From: Bradyrhizobium roseum
GTDB lineage: Bacteria; Pseudomonadota; Alphaproteobacteria; Rhizobiales; Xanthobacteraceae
Reading direction: 5' to 3'
NCBI RefSeq assembly: GCF_030413175.1
Contig: NZ_CP129212.1
Location: 930,001-994,000, forward strand
Length of the DNA stretch: 64,000 nucleotides
The notes beneath the pieces were generated by a model. The model did not search any database. It saw nothing but the letters and a program-made list of their open reading frames with translations, and was not told the origin of the DNA. This document shows, one piece after another, positions 18,734 through 32,189 of the stretch (the stretch's first letter is position 1; each line of letters opens with the position of its first letter). Made by a program: the position numbers and the translations under genes.

Positions 18734-19363
18734 ATGTTCCTGATCGGCCAATACGACTCCCCCTTTGTCCGCCGCGTCGCCATCGCGATGCGGCTCTATG
18801 GCATCGCCTACGAGCACAAGCCGTGGTCGACCTTCGGCGATGCCGACAAGATCGCGCCCTACAATCCGCTGCGGCGGGTGCCGACGCTGGTGCTGGACGA
18901 CGGCGAGGCACTGATCGAGAGCGCGATGATTCTGGATTATCTCGACGACCGCGTCGGACCCGACAAGGCGATGATCGCGCGCAGCGGCGCCGCCCGGCGG
19001 CATCATTTGCGGATTGCCGCGCTGGCGTCGGGCCTCGGCGACAAGGGCGTCAGCCTCTTGTACGAGCGCGTGCTGCGCAAGGATCGCCAGCTTGAGCTTT
19101 GGATCGACCGCTGCACGGCGCAGATATCAGGCGTGCTCGAGATGCTGGAAAAGGAGCGCGCCGCAGTCACGACGCCGTATTGGTTCGGCGAAAACATCGG
19201 CCACGCCGATATCGCGGTCGGCTGCGTGCTGCGCTTCGTCGGCGAGGCGCATCCGGCGCTGTTCGACGCGCGCTATCCCGCGTTGAAGGCGCATGCGGCG
19301 CGCTGCGAGGCGCTGCCGCCGTTCCAGGAGATCGTGCAGGCGCTGGATCCGCCGAAGAATTAG
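18734..19363 (+). CDS. Glutathione S-transferase family protein
   Basis: The 209-residue GST has an N-terminal thioredoxin fold (about 1-80: MFLIGQYDSPFVRRVAIAMR, then NPLRRVPTLVLDDGEALIES with the glutathione-contacting PTL and ES residues) and a C-terminal helical domain (WIDRCTAQISGVLEMLE, FGENIGHADIAVGC). DSPFVRR holds the usual catalytic serine position. It likely conjugates or reduces a substrate with glutathione; the class is unclear. I used the ATG at 18734, because the upstream in-frame codons lie in a repeat. Its stop overlaps the stop of the convergent phytochrome gene by 4 bp. Confidence 0.85.
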   Translation: MFLIGQYDSPFVRRVAIAMRLYGIAYEHKPWSTFGDADKIAPYNPLRRVPTLVLDDGEALIESAMILDYLDDRVGPDKAMIARSGAARRHHLRIAALASGLGDKGVSLLYERVLRKDRQLELWIDRCTAQISGVLEMLEKERAAVTTPYWFGENIGHADIAVGCVLRFVGEAHPALFDARYPALKAHAARCEALPPFQEIVQALDPPKN

Positions 19364-21912
19364 CCCTTCGCCGGGACCGCCTCCCGCAGCCTGACCAGCG
19401 CCGCTTCGACGACCTCGCGGGTGTACGGCTTCTGCACCACGGGAGCGGCGGCCAGTGCGGCCGGGATCGGTGCCCGCTCGCCGTAACCCGTGGCGAACAT
19501 GTAGGGCACCTTCAATTCGGTCAGCCTGGTGGCGACCGGGATGCTGTTCTCGCTGCCGAGGTTGAGGTCGAGCAGCGCGAAATCCGGCTTCTCGCGATCG
19601 ATCGCCGCCAGCGCCTGGCTGACGGACGCGGCCGTCCCGACGTGGCGCGCGCCGAGTTCGAGCAGAATCACTTCGGCCGCCATCGCGATGATCAGATTGT
19701 CTTCGACGATCAGCGCCGTGCCGGACAGGCGCGGCGGCGCCGCCTTGTCGGTCTCCACCTTGCTTGCAATGCCCGTCATGGCGGTCACCATCTCCACATA
19801 ATTGGCGGGAATGACGAAGTGCGCGTGTACGCCGAGCAGGTCGAAACGCAGCTCGGCGTCACCCTTGAGGTCGAACGGGATTGAGCGCTCGATGATCGTG
19901 GTGCCGAAGCCGCGTCGTGACGGCGGCTGCACCGGCGGGCCGCCGCTCTCCTTCCAGTCGATCACCAGACTTGAACTCTGGTCGAGCTTCCAGGCGATCT
20001 CGACCTTGCCGGTGGAATCCGCGAGCGCGCCATATTTGGCGGAGTTGGTCATCATCTCGTGGACGACCAGCGCCAGCGTCGCGAACGCCTTGGGGTCGAG
20101 CGCCACTTCCGGTCCGGTCATTTCGATGCGGTCGGCGCGCGCGCCGAGATAGGCGCCGGCTTCCGATTCCACCAGCGCCTTCAGCGCCACCGGCGCCCAG
20201 TTCAGGCTGGTGATCTGGTCATGCGCGCGTGCCAGCGCCTGGATGCGTCCGCCCAGCACGCCGGCGAATTCCTCGATGCTGGCGGCGGTGCTCTTGCTTT
20301 GGGTCACAAGGCCGCGCACCAGGCTGAGGATGTTGCGGACGCGGTGGTTGAGCTCGGCGATCATCAACTCCTGCCGCTCCTGCGCGCTCTTGCGCTCGCG
20401 GGCGGCGAGATCGGCGAGCTGCAAGATCACCTCGAGCAGCGTGATGCGCAGCCCTTCCGCGATCTGCAGTTCGGCATTGGTCCACGGCGCGGACTGGCCG
20501 TGCACCGTCTCCTGCCACAGCTCAAAGCTCTTGCGCGGGGTGAGACGGGGGCCGAGCGGGCCGGAAGCATAGACCTTGCCGGGCGCGCCCGCCCAGTTCA
20601 CCTTGCGCAGGATTTCGCGGCGGAAAAAGATCAGGCAGTCGCGCGGCGTGCGCGAGATCGGGATCGCCAGGAAGCCAGCGGCGCGGTCGCGGAAGGATTC
20701 GCCCGCGGCGTAGATCTTGCCGATCTCGGCGCTGGCGCAGATCTTTCCCGGCGAAGTGCGGTTGATGAAGCCGACGAGGTCCTTCACCTCCCGCTCCGTC
20801 GGGGTTTCCCCGGACAGCGTGATTTCGTCATTGGACCAGATCGCGATGCCGTCACATTCGATCATCTTGCGATAGTCGCCGATGAAGTCGGCGACGGCGC
20901 GCTGGCTGTGTTCGTGGCCGGCGGCGGCCTCGATCAGCCGCTCCTGGATCTGGTGCGCGCGCGTTTCATAGGCCATCGTCGCCTCGCGCTCGCGGGTTTC
21001 CAGCACCCAGGAAAACATCTGACCGAAAAGTTCGGCGGCGGTGCGCCGCTCGAACGAGACGTGTCGCGGCGAGTAGTGGTGACAGGCGAACAGGCCCCAC
21101 AATTTGCCGTCGCGCAGGATCGACACCGACATCGAGGCGGCGACGCCCATGTTCCGCAGATATTCGATGTGGATCGGCGACACCGACCGCAGCGTCGAGG
21201 TCGACAGATCGAGCAGCGCCGCGCTGTGGGTCGCCGTTGAGGCCAGCGGCACGGGCGTGGCGTTGATGTCGGCGATGATGCGCAGCCAGTTGCGGGTGTA
21301 GAGCGTGCGCGCCTGCGCCGGGATGTCGGAGGCCGGGTAATGCAGTCCGAGGAAAGGCTCCAGCCCCGACGTCGCGACCTCGGCGATTACCTCGCCCGAT
21401 CCGTCCGGGTGGAAGCGATAGACCATCACGCGGTCGAACCCGTTCAGCACTTTGAGCTGGCGTGCGGCTTCCTGCGCCAGTTCGGTCACGCCCCTGGTCT
21501 TGCGGATTCGGCTCACCATCAGACGGACCATCTCACCGGAATTGGCGTCGTGCTCGATCACCGAGGGCTCAGCCTCGATGATCAGGTACACGCCGGAGAA
21601 ATGGATGGAGATGTCGAACGGCCTGCCGCCATCCTGCAGGGGCGCCCCAAAAATCCGTTCGCTGGCGTCCGGACTAGATAAATAGTCGACGCGGGCGCGG
21701 ATGGCGTCGACCGCCGCTTTCGAAAGTACTTCGGTGACGGGGCGCTGGAAGACGTCGGTGTAGTCGCGGCCGAGATAGTCAGCGACGTTTTCGGAAGCCA
21801 TGCAGACGGTGAAATCGGATTGCAGGCCGAGCAGGAATCCGAACGGCTGGATGCTGCCGGGAATGTGAATCGGCTCGCGGTCGCAATTTGTGAGGTCGAC
21901 CTGCGGCTTCAT
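19360..21912 (-). CDS. bphP: Bacteriophytochrome hybrid histidine kinase (PAS-GAF-PHY-HWE kinase-receiver)
   Basis: The 850-residue red/far-red photosensor carries the biliverdin-binding Cys10 in VDLTNCDREPIHIPGSIQP. It has PAS, GAF (PASDIPAQA and the SPIHIEYLRNMGV region) and PHY (tongue motif PRKSFELW) domains. An HWE-type kinase follows, with phosphoacceptor His523 in ELNHRVRN and the W-x-E motif in DWKESGGPPV. A C-terminal receiver (about 735-850) has Asp782 in LLDLNLG. It would sense light with biliverdin and phosphorylate its own or a separate receiver. The ATG at 21910-21912 overlaps the heme oxygenase stop; longer forms are out of family. The usual IQPHG reads IQPFG here. No separate output gene lies next to it. 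Confidence 0.93.
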   Translation of the reverse strand: MKPQVDLTNCDREPIHIPGSIQPFGFLLGLQSDFTVCMASENVADYLGRDYTDVFQRPVTEVLSKAAVDAIRARVDYLSSPDASERIFGAPLQDGGRPFDISIHFSGVYLIIEAEPSVIEHDANSGEMVRLMVSRIRKTRGVTELAQEAARQLKVLNGFDRVMVYRFHPDGSGEVIAEVATSGLEPFLGLHYPASDIPAQARTLYTRNWLRIIADINATPVPLASTATHSAALLDLSTSTLRSVSPIHIEYLRNMGVAASMSVSILRDGKLWGLFACHHYSPRHVSFERRTAAELFGQMFSWVLETREREATMAYETRAHQIQERLIEAAAGHEHSQRAVADFIGDYRKMIECDGIAIWSNDEITLSGETPTEREVKDLVGFINRTSPGKICASAEIGKIYAAGESFRDRAAGFLAIPISRTPRDCLIFFRREILRKVNWAGAPGKVYASGPLGPRLTPRKSFELWQETVHGQSAPWTNAELQIAEGLRITLLEVILQLADLAARERKSAQERQELMIAELNHRVRNILSLVRGLVTQSKSTAASIEEFAGVLGGRIQALARAHDQITSLNWAPVALKALVESEAGAYLGARADRIEMTGPEVALDPKAFATLALVVHEMMTNSAKYGALADSTGKVEIAWKLDQSSSLVIDWKESGGPPVQPPSRRGFGTTIIERSIPFDLKGDAELRFDLLGVHAHFVIPANYVEMVTAMTGIASKVETDKAAPPRLSGTALIVEDNLIIAMAAEVILLELGARHVGTAASVSQALAAIDREKPDFALLDLNLGSENSIPVATRLTELKVPYMFATGYGERAPIPAALAAAPVVQKPYTREVVEAALVRLREAVPAKG

Positions 21913-22511
21913 GACAGCGCCTCCGCGCGTGCGAACAGGTCGAAGGCGGACCGCGCTGCGCGGACCACATCGTCCTCGGAAAGGTCGTCGGCATAGCCTT
22001 CGAGCGCGGCGAGATATTGCGGCCAGAACTGCCGGCCCGCGCCATGGCCGAGGAAGGCGGTCGTGCCTGAAATCAGCGGGTCGCTGCACTGCTTCACCGT
22101 CCTCAGCAGATAGGCCGCGCCGAGACGTGATCCTTCCAGCACATACAGCGTGCCGAGCATGGCGGAGCGATCGGTCAACTCGGGCGCATCCAGGCGGCTG
22201 GGCCTTCCGCCCAGCCGGGCGAGGTCGGCCAGGATAACACCCGTCCGCGCGCGATCGTCCCAATCCGGCAGCATGGCGCGCACGCCGGCTCTTTCCAGCG
22301 ACCGCTCGAGCGGCAACAGCGCCGCAGCGTTGATTTCCAGAAAACAGCGATAGCCGGCAACTGTGCAGAGCGCCAGCGCACCTAGCTTTGCATCAAGCCG
22401 CGCATGATCTGCCGCGGTGGCGTCCCTCAAAATGCTTCGAAGATGGGATTTTTGGCGGGAAGAGAGGCTGCGATCAACGAGATGCGGCGTCGGAATTGCG
22501 ATTTCCGGCAT
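21909..22511 (-). CDS. bphO: Biliverdin-producing heme oxygenase
   Basis: The 200-residue heme oxygenase shows the proximal histidine region RDATAADHARLDAKLG near residues 30-44 and the distal-helix motif YVLEGSRLGAAYLL near residue 125. It degrades heme to biliverdin IXalpha, CO and iron, providing the chromophore for the phytochrome encoded next, with which it shares a 4-bp ATGA overlap. This bphO-bphP order is a known arrangement. An N-terminal extension of about 27 residues precedes the core. The promoter should lie in the 147-bp gap upstream. Confidence 0.92.
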   Translation of the reverse strand: MPEIAIPTPHLVDRSLSSRQKSHLRSILRDATAADHARLDAKLGALALCTVAGYRCFLEINAAALLPLERSLERAGVRAMLPDWDDRARTGVILADLARLGGRPSRLDAPELTDRSAMLGTLYVLEGSRLGAAYLLRTVKQCSDPLISGTTAFLGHGAGRQFWPQYLAALEGYADDLSEDDVVRAARSAFDLFARAEALS

Positions 22512-22658
22512 CCGAAATCCTTCTTGTAGGGAGCTGCTTGGCAGTCAGGTCACAGGATAACCCGATGCAAACGCGGCAAGAAACCCCGGGTTCCCTGCGC
22601 GATATGGCGATTTTGCCGATTGGCCATGCGGCCGGTCGACCCGGCAGCTGGGGAGGGC

Positions 22659-23321
22659 CTATCGCTTTACCCGCATCGCCTCGGGCGTATCCGGCTGAGC
22701 CAGCGGATGCGCTTTGGCGAACTCCGGCAGCGCCATTGCGGTCTCGAAGATCCGCTGCACCGTCGGCCAAACCGCAAGATCGATCTGCTGCGTCACCGCT
22801 GCGGTGACGTGGCCTACCATGCAGATATCGGCCAGCGTCGGTTGATCGCCGTGACAATACCGGCCCGTGTCCTTGTGACCGGCCAGGTGTCCTTCCAGCG
22901 CCGCCAGCGTCTCCACGGTCCAGTGCCGCCGCCACGCCGCCTGCTGCGGGTCGCGCAGATTGAGTTCGTGGTCGAGATAGCGCCGCACCCGCGGCGTCAG
23001 CAGCGGATGGCCCTCGCAGGCCACCATCAGCGCCAGCGCGCGCACGCGGGCGCGGCCGTTGAGATCGGCCGGCAGCAGCGGCGGCGAGGGATATTTCTCG
23101 TCGAGATATTCGAGGATGGCGAGCGACTGGAACAGCGTGGTGCCGTCATCCACGACCAGCGCCGGCAACGCCATCTGCGGGTTGATCTGGCGATATCCGG
23201 CTTCGCGATGGGCGTCGGCGTCAATGTCGACGAACACGACCTTGACCGGGAGGTTTTTCAGATTGAGCGCGATCCGTACGCGAAAACTCGCCAGCGATCG
23301 CCAGAACGAAAAGAATTTCAT
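22659..23321 (-). CDS. Maleylacetoacetate isomerase / zeta-class GST-like protein
   Basis: The 220-residue GST-fold protein opens MKFFSFWRSLASFRVRIALN, with the zeta-class pattern SxxSxRVRIAL. The family's usual catalytic SSCS is replaced by SLAS. NPQMALPALVVDDGTTLFQS and the C-terminal GDQPTLADICMVGHV follow. Zeta GSTs isomerise maleylacetoacetate to fumarylacetoacetate in tyrosine or aromatic catabolism, but no hmgA or fahA genes are near, so the role is uncertain; a generic GST is possible. The ATG at 23321 was chosen since upstream sequence is a palindromic element. Promoter context is unclear. Confidence 0.75.
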   Translation of the reverse strand: MKFFSFWRSLASFRVRIALNLKNLPVKVVFVDIDADAHREAGYRQINPQMALPALVVDDGTTLFQSLAILEYLDEKYPSPPLLPADLNGRARVRALALMVACEGHPLLTPRVRRYLDHELNLRDPQQAAWRRHWTVETLAALEGHLAGHKDTGRYCHGDQPTLADICMVGHVTAAVTQQIDLAVWPTVQRIFETAMALPEFAKAHPLAQPDTPEAMRVKR

Positions 23322-23338
23322 GGGAGGCTCCGCACTCT

Positions 23339-23484
23339 CTTCCCCTCTCCCCTTGTGGGAGAGGGTGGCTTCGCGAAGCGAAGACGGGTGAGGGGTTCTT
23401 TCCACAAGCACAGAACGGTGGGTGCGGAGAGCACCCCTCATCCGGCGCTTCGCGCCACCTTCTCCCACAAGGGGAGAAGGGAAG
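23339..23484. repeat. Intergenic palindromic element, CTCTCCCCTTGTGGGAG family
   Basis: The 146-bp element starts CTTCCCCTCTCCCCTTGTGG and ends with the near-complementary CCACAAGGGGAGAAGGGAAG. Internally, GCTTCGCGAAGC is a perfect 12-bp palindrome. It lies between metH and the zeta-GST gene, and could also act as the metH terminator. Confidence 0.75.
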
Positions 23485-23491
23485 AAAGAGG

Positions 23492-27334
<3,843 letters not shown>

Positions 27335-27338
27335 CGGA

Positions 27339-28253
27339 TCACGCGGCTTTCTGTGCGCCATTGGGGCGAATGCCCAGGAGATGGCTGATCGCGAACACCA
27401 GGTCCGCGCGATTCATGGTGTAGAAATGGAAGGTGTCGACGCCGTGCTTGGCGAGTTTCTGCACCTGGCCGGCCGCCACGGTGGCGGCCACCAGCTTGCG
27501 CGTCTCGGCGTCGTCGTCGAGGCCTTCGAATTTTTCCGCGAGCCAGTCCGGCACTGTTGTGCCGGTGCGCGTTACGAAATTCCGCGCCTGCTTGAAATTG
27601 TGCATCGGCATGATGCCTGGGACGACGGGGATATCGATGCCGCGGGCGCGCACGCGTTCCAGGTAGCGGAAGTAAAGGTCGTTATCGAAGAACACCTGCG
27701 TGATGGCGCGGGCTGCACCGGCATCGACCTTGGCCTTCAGCGTGTCGATGTCGGCGTCGATGGTCGGGCTCTCCGGATGTTTTTCCGGGTAAGCCGACAC
27801 CGAAACCTCGATATCGGGATAACGCTTCTTGATGCCTTCGATCAGGTCCGGCGAGCTCTGGTAGCCGTCCGGGTGCGCCCGATAGGCGGTGCCGATGCCG
27901 GTGGTTGGATCGCCGCGCAGCGCCACGATGTGGCGAACGCCGATCTCGTGATAGCGCGCCACCACGTCGTCGATCTCGCCCTTTGGCGCGCCGACGCAGG
28001 TCAGATGCGCGGCCGGGGTCAGGCTGGTCTCTTTCAGGATGCGGGCAATGGTCGCGTGCGTGCGTTCACGGGTCGATCCGCCCGCGCCGTAGGTCACCGA
28101 CACGAAGTTGGGGGTGAGTGGCGCCAGCCGGTTGATGGATTCCCACAGGCTCCGCTCCATCTCGTCCGTCTTGGGTGGAAAGAACTCGAACGAGATCTTT
28201 GGCGAGTGCAGCGCGCGAGGGCCATCGAAAGTGGCGGGCGTGGTCTCGGTCAT
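27339..28253 (-). CDS. metF: Methylenetetrahydrofolate reductase MetF
   Basis: The 304-residue flavoenzyme reduces 5,10-methylenetetrahydrofolate to 5-methyltetrahydrofolate, the methyl donor of the adjacent MetH. The core reads [20 protein letters not shown] near the N-terminus, [16 protein letters not shown] (conserved folate/FAD contacts), HLTCVGA and [20 protein letters not shown], then the C-terminal [16 protein letters not shown]. Length matches bacterial MetF if the ATG at 28253 is used; an upstream ATG (28289) would add 12 residues. metF-metH is a classic pair. In many rhizobia an ArsR/methyltransferase regulator lies upstream, but none lies within this window. Confidence 0.94.
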   Translation of the reverse strand: MTETTPATFDGPRALHSPKISFEFFPPKTDEMERSLWESINRLAPLTPNFVSVTYGAGGSTRERTHATIARILKETSLTPAAHLTCVGAPKGEIDDVVARYHEIGVRHIVALRGDPTTGIGTAYRAHPDGYQSSPDLIEGIKKRYPDIEVSVSAYPEKHPESPTIDADIDTLKAKVDAGAARAITQVFFDNDLYFRYLERVRARGIDIPVVPGIMPMHNFKQARNFVTRTGTTVPDWLAEKFEGLDDDAETRKLVAATVAAGQVQKLAKHGVDTFHFYTMNRADLVFAISHLLGIRPNGAQKAA

Positions 28254-28637
28254 GGCACTCACAAGCTCTCCGGAAGGGTGGAAGGACATCGGGTCTAGCT
28301 CTGATGAGCTAAAATAGGACGAATGGGGTTGGCCCAACAGCCCATTTGAGGTGGGAAATAGCCCAATACGTTCAGGAAAATGCCACAGAGGCGAGGGTGG
28401 GGGTGAGAATTGGGCAACGAAAATACTGAGATTTGCAGAATATATAGCTGTAAATGGCAAAAATATCACTCCAACAACGCTTCTGTACCAGTGGGCCAGT
28501 TGATATATTCACGAGAATGTAACATTTTCTCCCACTCGACGATGTGGTGCGGGGCTCTCTTTTTTCCCCACAGGCGCGGGCCTGCTCTGCGCCGTCAGGG
28601 CCTTTGTCGTCCTCACCTGCCGCACTAGTTTACCGCG
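28254..28637. promoter_or_regulatory. metF / LLM-oxidoreductase divergent promoter region
   Basis: This gene-free 384-bp gap is AT-richer than its surroundings between about 28300 and 28540. At 28502-28523 there is an imperfect inverted repeat (GATATATTC, 4-bp spacer, GAATGTAAC) that could be an operator, and a GAATATAT occurs at 28438-28445 as an inverted distant match. I saw no convincing SAM-, cobalamin- or SAH-riboswitch fold by eye, but a short aptamer is not excluded. Confidence 0.4.
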
Positions 28638-29657
28638 ATGATCCCGCTTTCAGTCCTCGACCTCTCCGTCGTCACCACCGGCACCCGTCCGGCCCACGCG
28701 CTGCAGAACAGCATCGACCTGGCGCGCCACGTCGATGGGCTGGGCTATGTCCGTTACTGGCTTGCCGAACATCACAACCTGGCTTCGGTGGCGAGCCCCG
28801 CGCCCGATCTGATGATCGGGCAGATCGCCGCGGTGACCAAAAACATCCGCGTCGGTTCCGGCGGCGTGATGCTGCCCAACCACGCGCCGCTGGTGGTGGC
28901 CGAGCGCTTCAAGATGCTGGAGGCGCTGTTTCCCGGTCGCATCGATCTCGGCCTCGGCCGCGCGCCCGGCACGGATGGCGCCACGGCGCACGCGCTGCGC
29001 AGCCGGCTGGATCGCCGCGAGGGCGACGATTTTCTCGAACGCTTAAGTGAACTGGTGCTGTGGGAGACCCGCGATTTCCCGCAGGGACATCCCTACCACA
29101 ATGTGGTGGCGATGCCGGATGACACGCCGCTGCCGCCGATCTGGCTGCTCGGCTCGAGCGACTATTCCTCGGAGCTGGCTGCGCAGGTCGGCATGGGATT
29201 TGCGTTCGCGCATCATTTTGCCTCCTATGACGCGGTCGCGGCGATGACCAATTACCGCAGCCACTTCAAGCCGTCGGGCTGGCGCGAAGGCCCGCATGGC
29301 ATCCTCGCCGTTGCCGCGATCGCCGCGGAAACCGATGCGGAAGCCGAAACGCTGGCCTCCTCGATGGACCTCAACCGGCTGCGCCGCGACCGCGGCCAAT
29401 ATCTGCCGTTGCCGAGCGTCGAGGAAGCGCAGGCCTATCAATATTCGGACGCCGAGCGCGCCTCGGTCATGCGCAACCGCTCGCGGCTGTCCGTCGGCAG
29501 CCCGGCCACGGTCATGGCGAAGCTGCAGCCGATGATCGCGGCAAGCCAACCGGATGAACTGATGATCATCACGGCGGTGTACGATCACGACGCGCGCAAG
29601 AAGTCGTATAGTTTGCTGGCCGATGCGTTCGGCCTCGCGAACAAGGCGGCGGCGTAA
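28638..29657 (+). CDS. LLM-class flavin-dependent oxidoreductase
   Basis: The 339-residue luciferase-like monooxygenase family protein opens IPLSVLDLSVVTTGTRPAHAL, followed by YVRYWLAEHHNLASVASPAP and VGSGGVMLPNHAPLVVAERF (family signature), then the ALFPGRIDLGLGRAPGT loop and the C-terminal IITAVYDHDARKKSY. These TIM-barrel enzymes use reduced FMN or F420 to oxidise small substrates; substrate and cofactor cannot be read. The ATG at 28638 is preceded by no strong Shine-Dalgarno. It is divergent from metF, which may reflect shared regulation but is more likely incidental. Confidence 0.88.
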   Translation: MIPLSVLDLSVVTTGTRPAHALQNSIDLARHVDGLGYVRYWLAEHHNLASVASPAPDLMIGQIAAVTKNIRVGSGGVMLPNHAPLVVAERFKMLEALFPGRIDLGLGRAPGTDGATAHALRSRLDRREGDDFLERLSELVLWETRDFPQGHPYHNVVAMPDDTPLPPIWLLGSSDYSSELAAQVGMGFAFAHHFASYDAVAAMTNYRSHFKPSGWREGPHGILAVAAIAAETDAEAETLASSMDLNRLRRDRGQYLPLPSVEEAQAYQYSDAERASVMRNRSRLSVGSPATVMAKLQPMIAASQPDELMIITAVYDHDARKKSYSLLADAFGLANKAAA

Positions 29658-29920
29658 GAAAAGCTGTCGTCCCTGAAAATTGCAAGCTTTGGTCGGTGGC
29701 GCTGAAGCGGTTCGGTCAGGCCAGCTTTGTCTCGGGTTCCGGGCGCCGCTGCCGTTACGGGTCTCGGACCGTGTTTGCACGGGGAATTAACTTCATTTTT
29801 GCTTAAGCCGTTAGCGCAATGCTAACCATACATTGCATTCCGTTCGGATCGCGCCGCTGTCGAGATGCCGTGCTGAATTTGCGTGCTTTTTTCGCAGCGC
29901 TTCGGCTGGGGCATATTCCG

Positions 29921-32128
29921 ATGTCGTTATTCAGCTTTGGCATCCAGGGCAGGTTGCTTGCAGGTTTTGGTGCGACCTGCGTGCTGCTCGCCGCGACCGT
30001 CGCCTATACGGCTTATGCGATATCCGACATATCCGATCGCTTCAAACGCGTCGTCGATCTGCGCGCACCGGTTGCGATTGCGAGCACCCGGCTTGTCGGC
30101 AATCTCTATTCGACGCTGTCAACGGTGCGTGACCATCTGCTCACCGGCGATCCGCAGGGCAAGCAGGACCGCGCCGCGACCTGGGCCGAACTCGACCGCA
30201 CCAGTGCTGAGTTCGACCGTCTGGCCGCAGGCTTTACCGATCCCGAGAACAAAAAGATCTGGGCCGAGGCCAAAACCCTGATCGGCGAGTTGCGCGCCGC
30301 GCAGGCCAGAGCCGAGAGCGTGGCCTTCACGCCCGATGCCTATCCCGCCACCAAGCTGCTCTCGACCGAGGCCGCGCCTTTGATCGCCGCCATGTTTGGC
30401 CAGATCACCCGGATGATCGACGAAGAGGAACAGCTCGAGGCCAGCCCCGAACGCAAGCGTCTCCTGAAGACGATGGCCGATGTGCGCGGCAATCTGGCGG
30501 CGGCGGGTTCCCAGCTACGGCTTTATGTCGCGTCGGGAGAAGCGGCGGATCGCGAGAAGTTCGGAGCACCGTTGTCTAACTTCAGGACGGCGCTCGCGCT
30601 GCTCAAGACCAACGAAGAGCTGCTGACCGCGACACAGAAGAGCTCATTCGAAGCGATTGCAAAGGCCGACGCCGCGTTCGCGCCGCTGCCGGGCCGAATC
30701 TTTGCACTTCGACAATCGCCGGAGTGGAACGCGCCGGTCTTTATTCTCACCAGTGAAGCGGCGTCCCGTGCGGCCAGGATACTGGACCTGCTCGACGGCA
30801 AGAAGGACGCCAGCGGCATTCGCTCGGGCGGCATCAAGACCAACCAGCAGGCCATTCTCGCCCAAGACACAACAAAGATTGCCGGCCGCGTGGAGAGTCT
30901 GCTGCTGTCGCAGTGGATTATGCTCGCGCTCGGGCTCGGCATCGGCATCGTGACGGGATGTCTGGTCGCGCGCTCCATCACCGGGCCGATCGCGCAACTG
31001 GTGGCGGATTCTGCCCGGCTCTCCGGCGGCGACACCGCGGTGGAGTTCAAGACCGCGGCGCGCCGCGACGAAATCGGCCTGGTGGCCGGCGCCGTTGCCA
31101 AATTCCGGGATACCGTCATTGCGCAACAGGAATCCGCGAAGAATTTTGCGAAGGAAGTCGAGGCGCGGGACGCGATGAACCGCAACATGGAAAAGGCGGT
31201 CGAGGATTTCCGCGGCAAGTCGACGGAATTGCTGGCGATGGTGGGCGAGAATGCCGTGGCCATGAAGCAGACCGCCGCGGCCCTGACCAGAATCGCCAGC
31301 GAGGCCACGAACCAGGCGGCCTCGGCGGCCTCGGCCTCCGAACAGACGGCGGGCAACGTCCAGACCGTTGCCGCCGCGGCCGAAGAACTCACCAGTTCGA
31401 TCCACGAGATCGGCCGTCAGATCGAACTGTCGAATTCGACGGTGCGCTCGGCAAGCACCGTCACGCAGCGCTCGGAAAGCCAGATCGAAGGCTTGGCCGA
31501 AGCGGCGCAAAGCATTTCTTCGGTGGTGGATCTGATTCAGGCCATTGCCGCGCAGACCAACCTGCTGGCGCTCAACGCGACCATCGAGGCCGCGCGGGCC
31601 GGCGAGGCGGGCCGTGGCTTCGCTGTGGTCGCCCAGGAGGTCAAGTCGCTGGCCGAGCAGACCGCCAGGGCGACGCAGGAGATCTCACGGCACGTTTCCG
31701 GTATCCAGGCCTCGACCGGCAGCGCCGTGTCCTCGGTCAAGGAAGTCGGCGAAGCGATGCGCCGGATCGACGAAGTGACCACCGCGATCGCCCGCGCCGT
31801 AGAGCAGCAGGGCGCCGCGACCCGCGAGATCTCGCACAACGTCCAGATGGCGGCTTCCGGTTCGAAGACCCTGGCGTCGAGCATTTCGACGGTCAACGAT
31901 GCGATCGGCGAGACCAGCCGTTCCGCCGATCACGTGCTGGAAACGTCCGACAGCGTCTCCAGTGCGGCCGAGCGCCTTGCGAACGAGGTTCGCGAATTTT
32001 TCCTCAAATTGCGTACCGGCGCCTTGAATCGTCGCATGGAGAACGATTCGAATTATCGGGGTCCTGAGCGGCGCAGCCGCGGGGGACAGTCGGCGTCACG
32101 CCGGTCCGACGACAGGAAAGTGGCCTGA
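29921..32128 (+). CDS. Methyl-accepting chemotaxis protein
   Basis: The 735-residue inner-membrane chemoreceptor has a TM1 segment at about residues 10-33 ([20 protein letters not shown]). A periplasmic helical sensor of about 295 residues follows, predicted as a helical bundle without a recognised PAS/Cache fold. TM2 is at about 330-350 ([20 protein letters not shown]), followed by a HAMP domain. The cytoplasmic signalling region contains the highly conserved hairpin tip [20 protein letters not shown] (near 545) and a C-terminal basic tail. It should signal to CheA/CheW. I used the ATG at 29921; the upstream ATG at 29819 would add a stretch not typical for the family. No che genes are nearby. 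Confidence 0.88.
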   Translation: MSLFSFGIQGRLLAGFGATCVLLAATVAYTAYAISDISDRFKRVVDLRAPVAIASTRLVGNLYSTLSTVRDHLLTGDPQGKQDRAATWAELDRTSAEFDRLAAGFTDPENKKIWAEAKTLIGELRAAQARAESVAFTPDAYPATKLLSTEAAPLIAAMFGQITRMIDEEEQLEASPERKRLLKTMADVRGNLAAAGSQLRLYVASGEAADREKFGAPLSNFRTALALLKTNEELLTATQKSSFEAIAKADAAFAPLPGRIFALRQSPEWNAPVFILTSEAASRAARILDLLDGKKDASGIRSGGIKTNQQAILAQDTTKIAGRVESLLLSQWIMLALGLGIGIVTGCLVARSITGPIAQLVADSARLSGGDTAVEFKTAARRDEIGLVAGAVAKFRDTVIAQQESAKNFAKEVEARDAMNRNMEKAVEDFRGKSTELLAMVGENAVAMKQTAAALTRIASEATNQAASAASASEQTAGNVQTVAAAAEELTSSIHEIGRQIELSNSTVRSASTVTQRSESQIEGLAEAAQSISSVVDLIQAIAAQTNLLALNATIEAARAGEAGRGFAVVAQEVKSLAEQTARATQEISRHVSGIQASTGSAVSSVKEVGEAMRRIDEVTTAIARAVEQQGAATREISHNVQMAASGSKTLASSISTVNDAIGETSRSADHVLETSDSVSSAAERLANEVREFFLKLRTGALNRRMENDSNYRGPERRSRGGQSASRRSDDRKVA

Positions 32129-32189
32129 GGGGGCGGCCTGCCGCAAGCGTGCAAATAGCCACCGTTGTCCGGCGGCCGCAAGGCTGACT

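Noticed and set aside
21913..22263. N-terminal extension of bphP by 117 codons
   Set aside because: The extension lies inside the heme oxygenase gene in another frame and is Arg/Gly-rich. The conserved start MKPQVDLTNCDREP is at the ATGA overlap.
9586..23484. CRISPR array from the repeated sequences
   Set aside because: Repeats are scattered singly in gaps, with inverted ends and no regular repeat-spacer pattern; no cas genes were seen.
28254..28637. Cobalamin or SAM-II riboswitch upstream of metF
   Set aside because: I could not find a convincing B12-box or SAM-II pseudoknot by eye, so it is left as an untyped promoter region.
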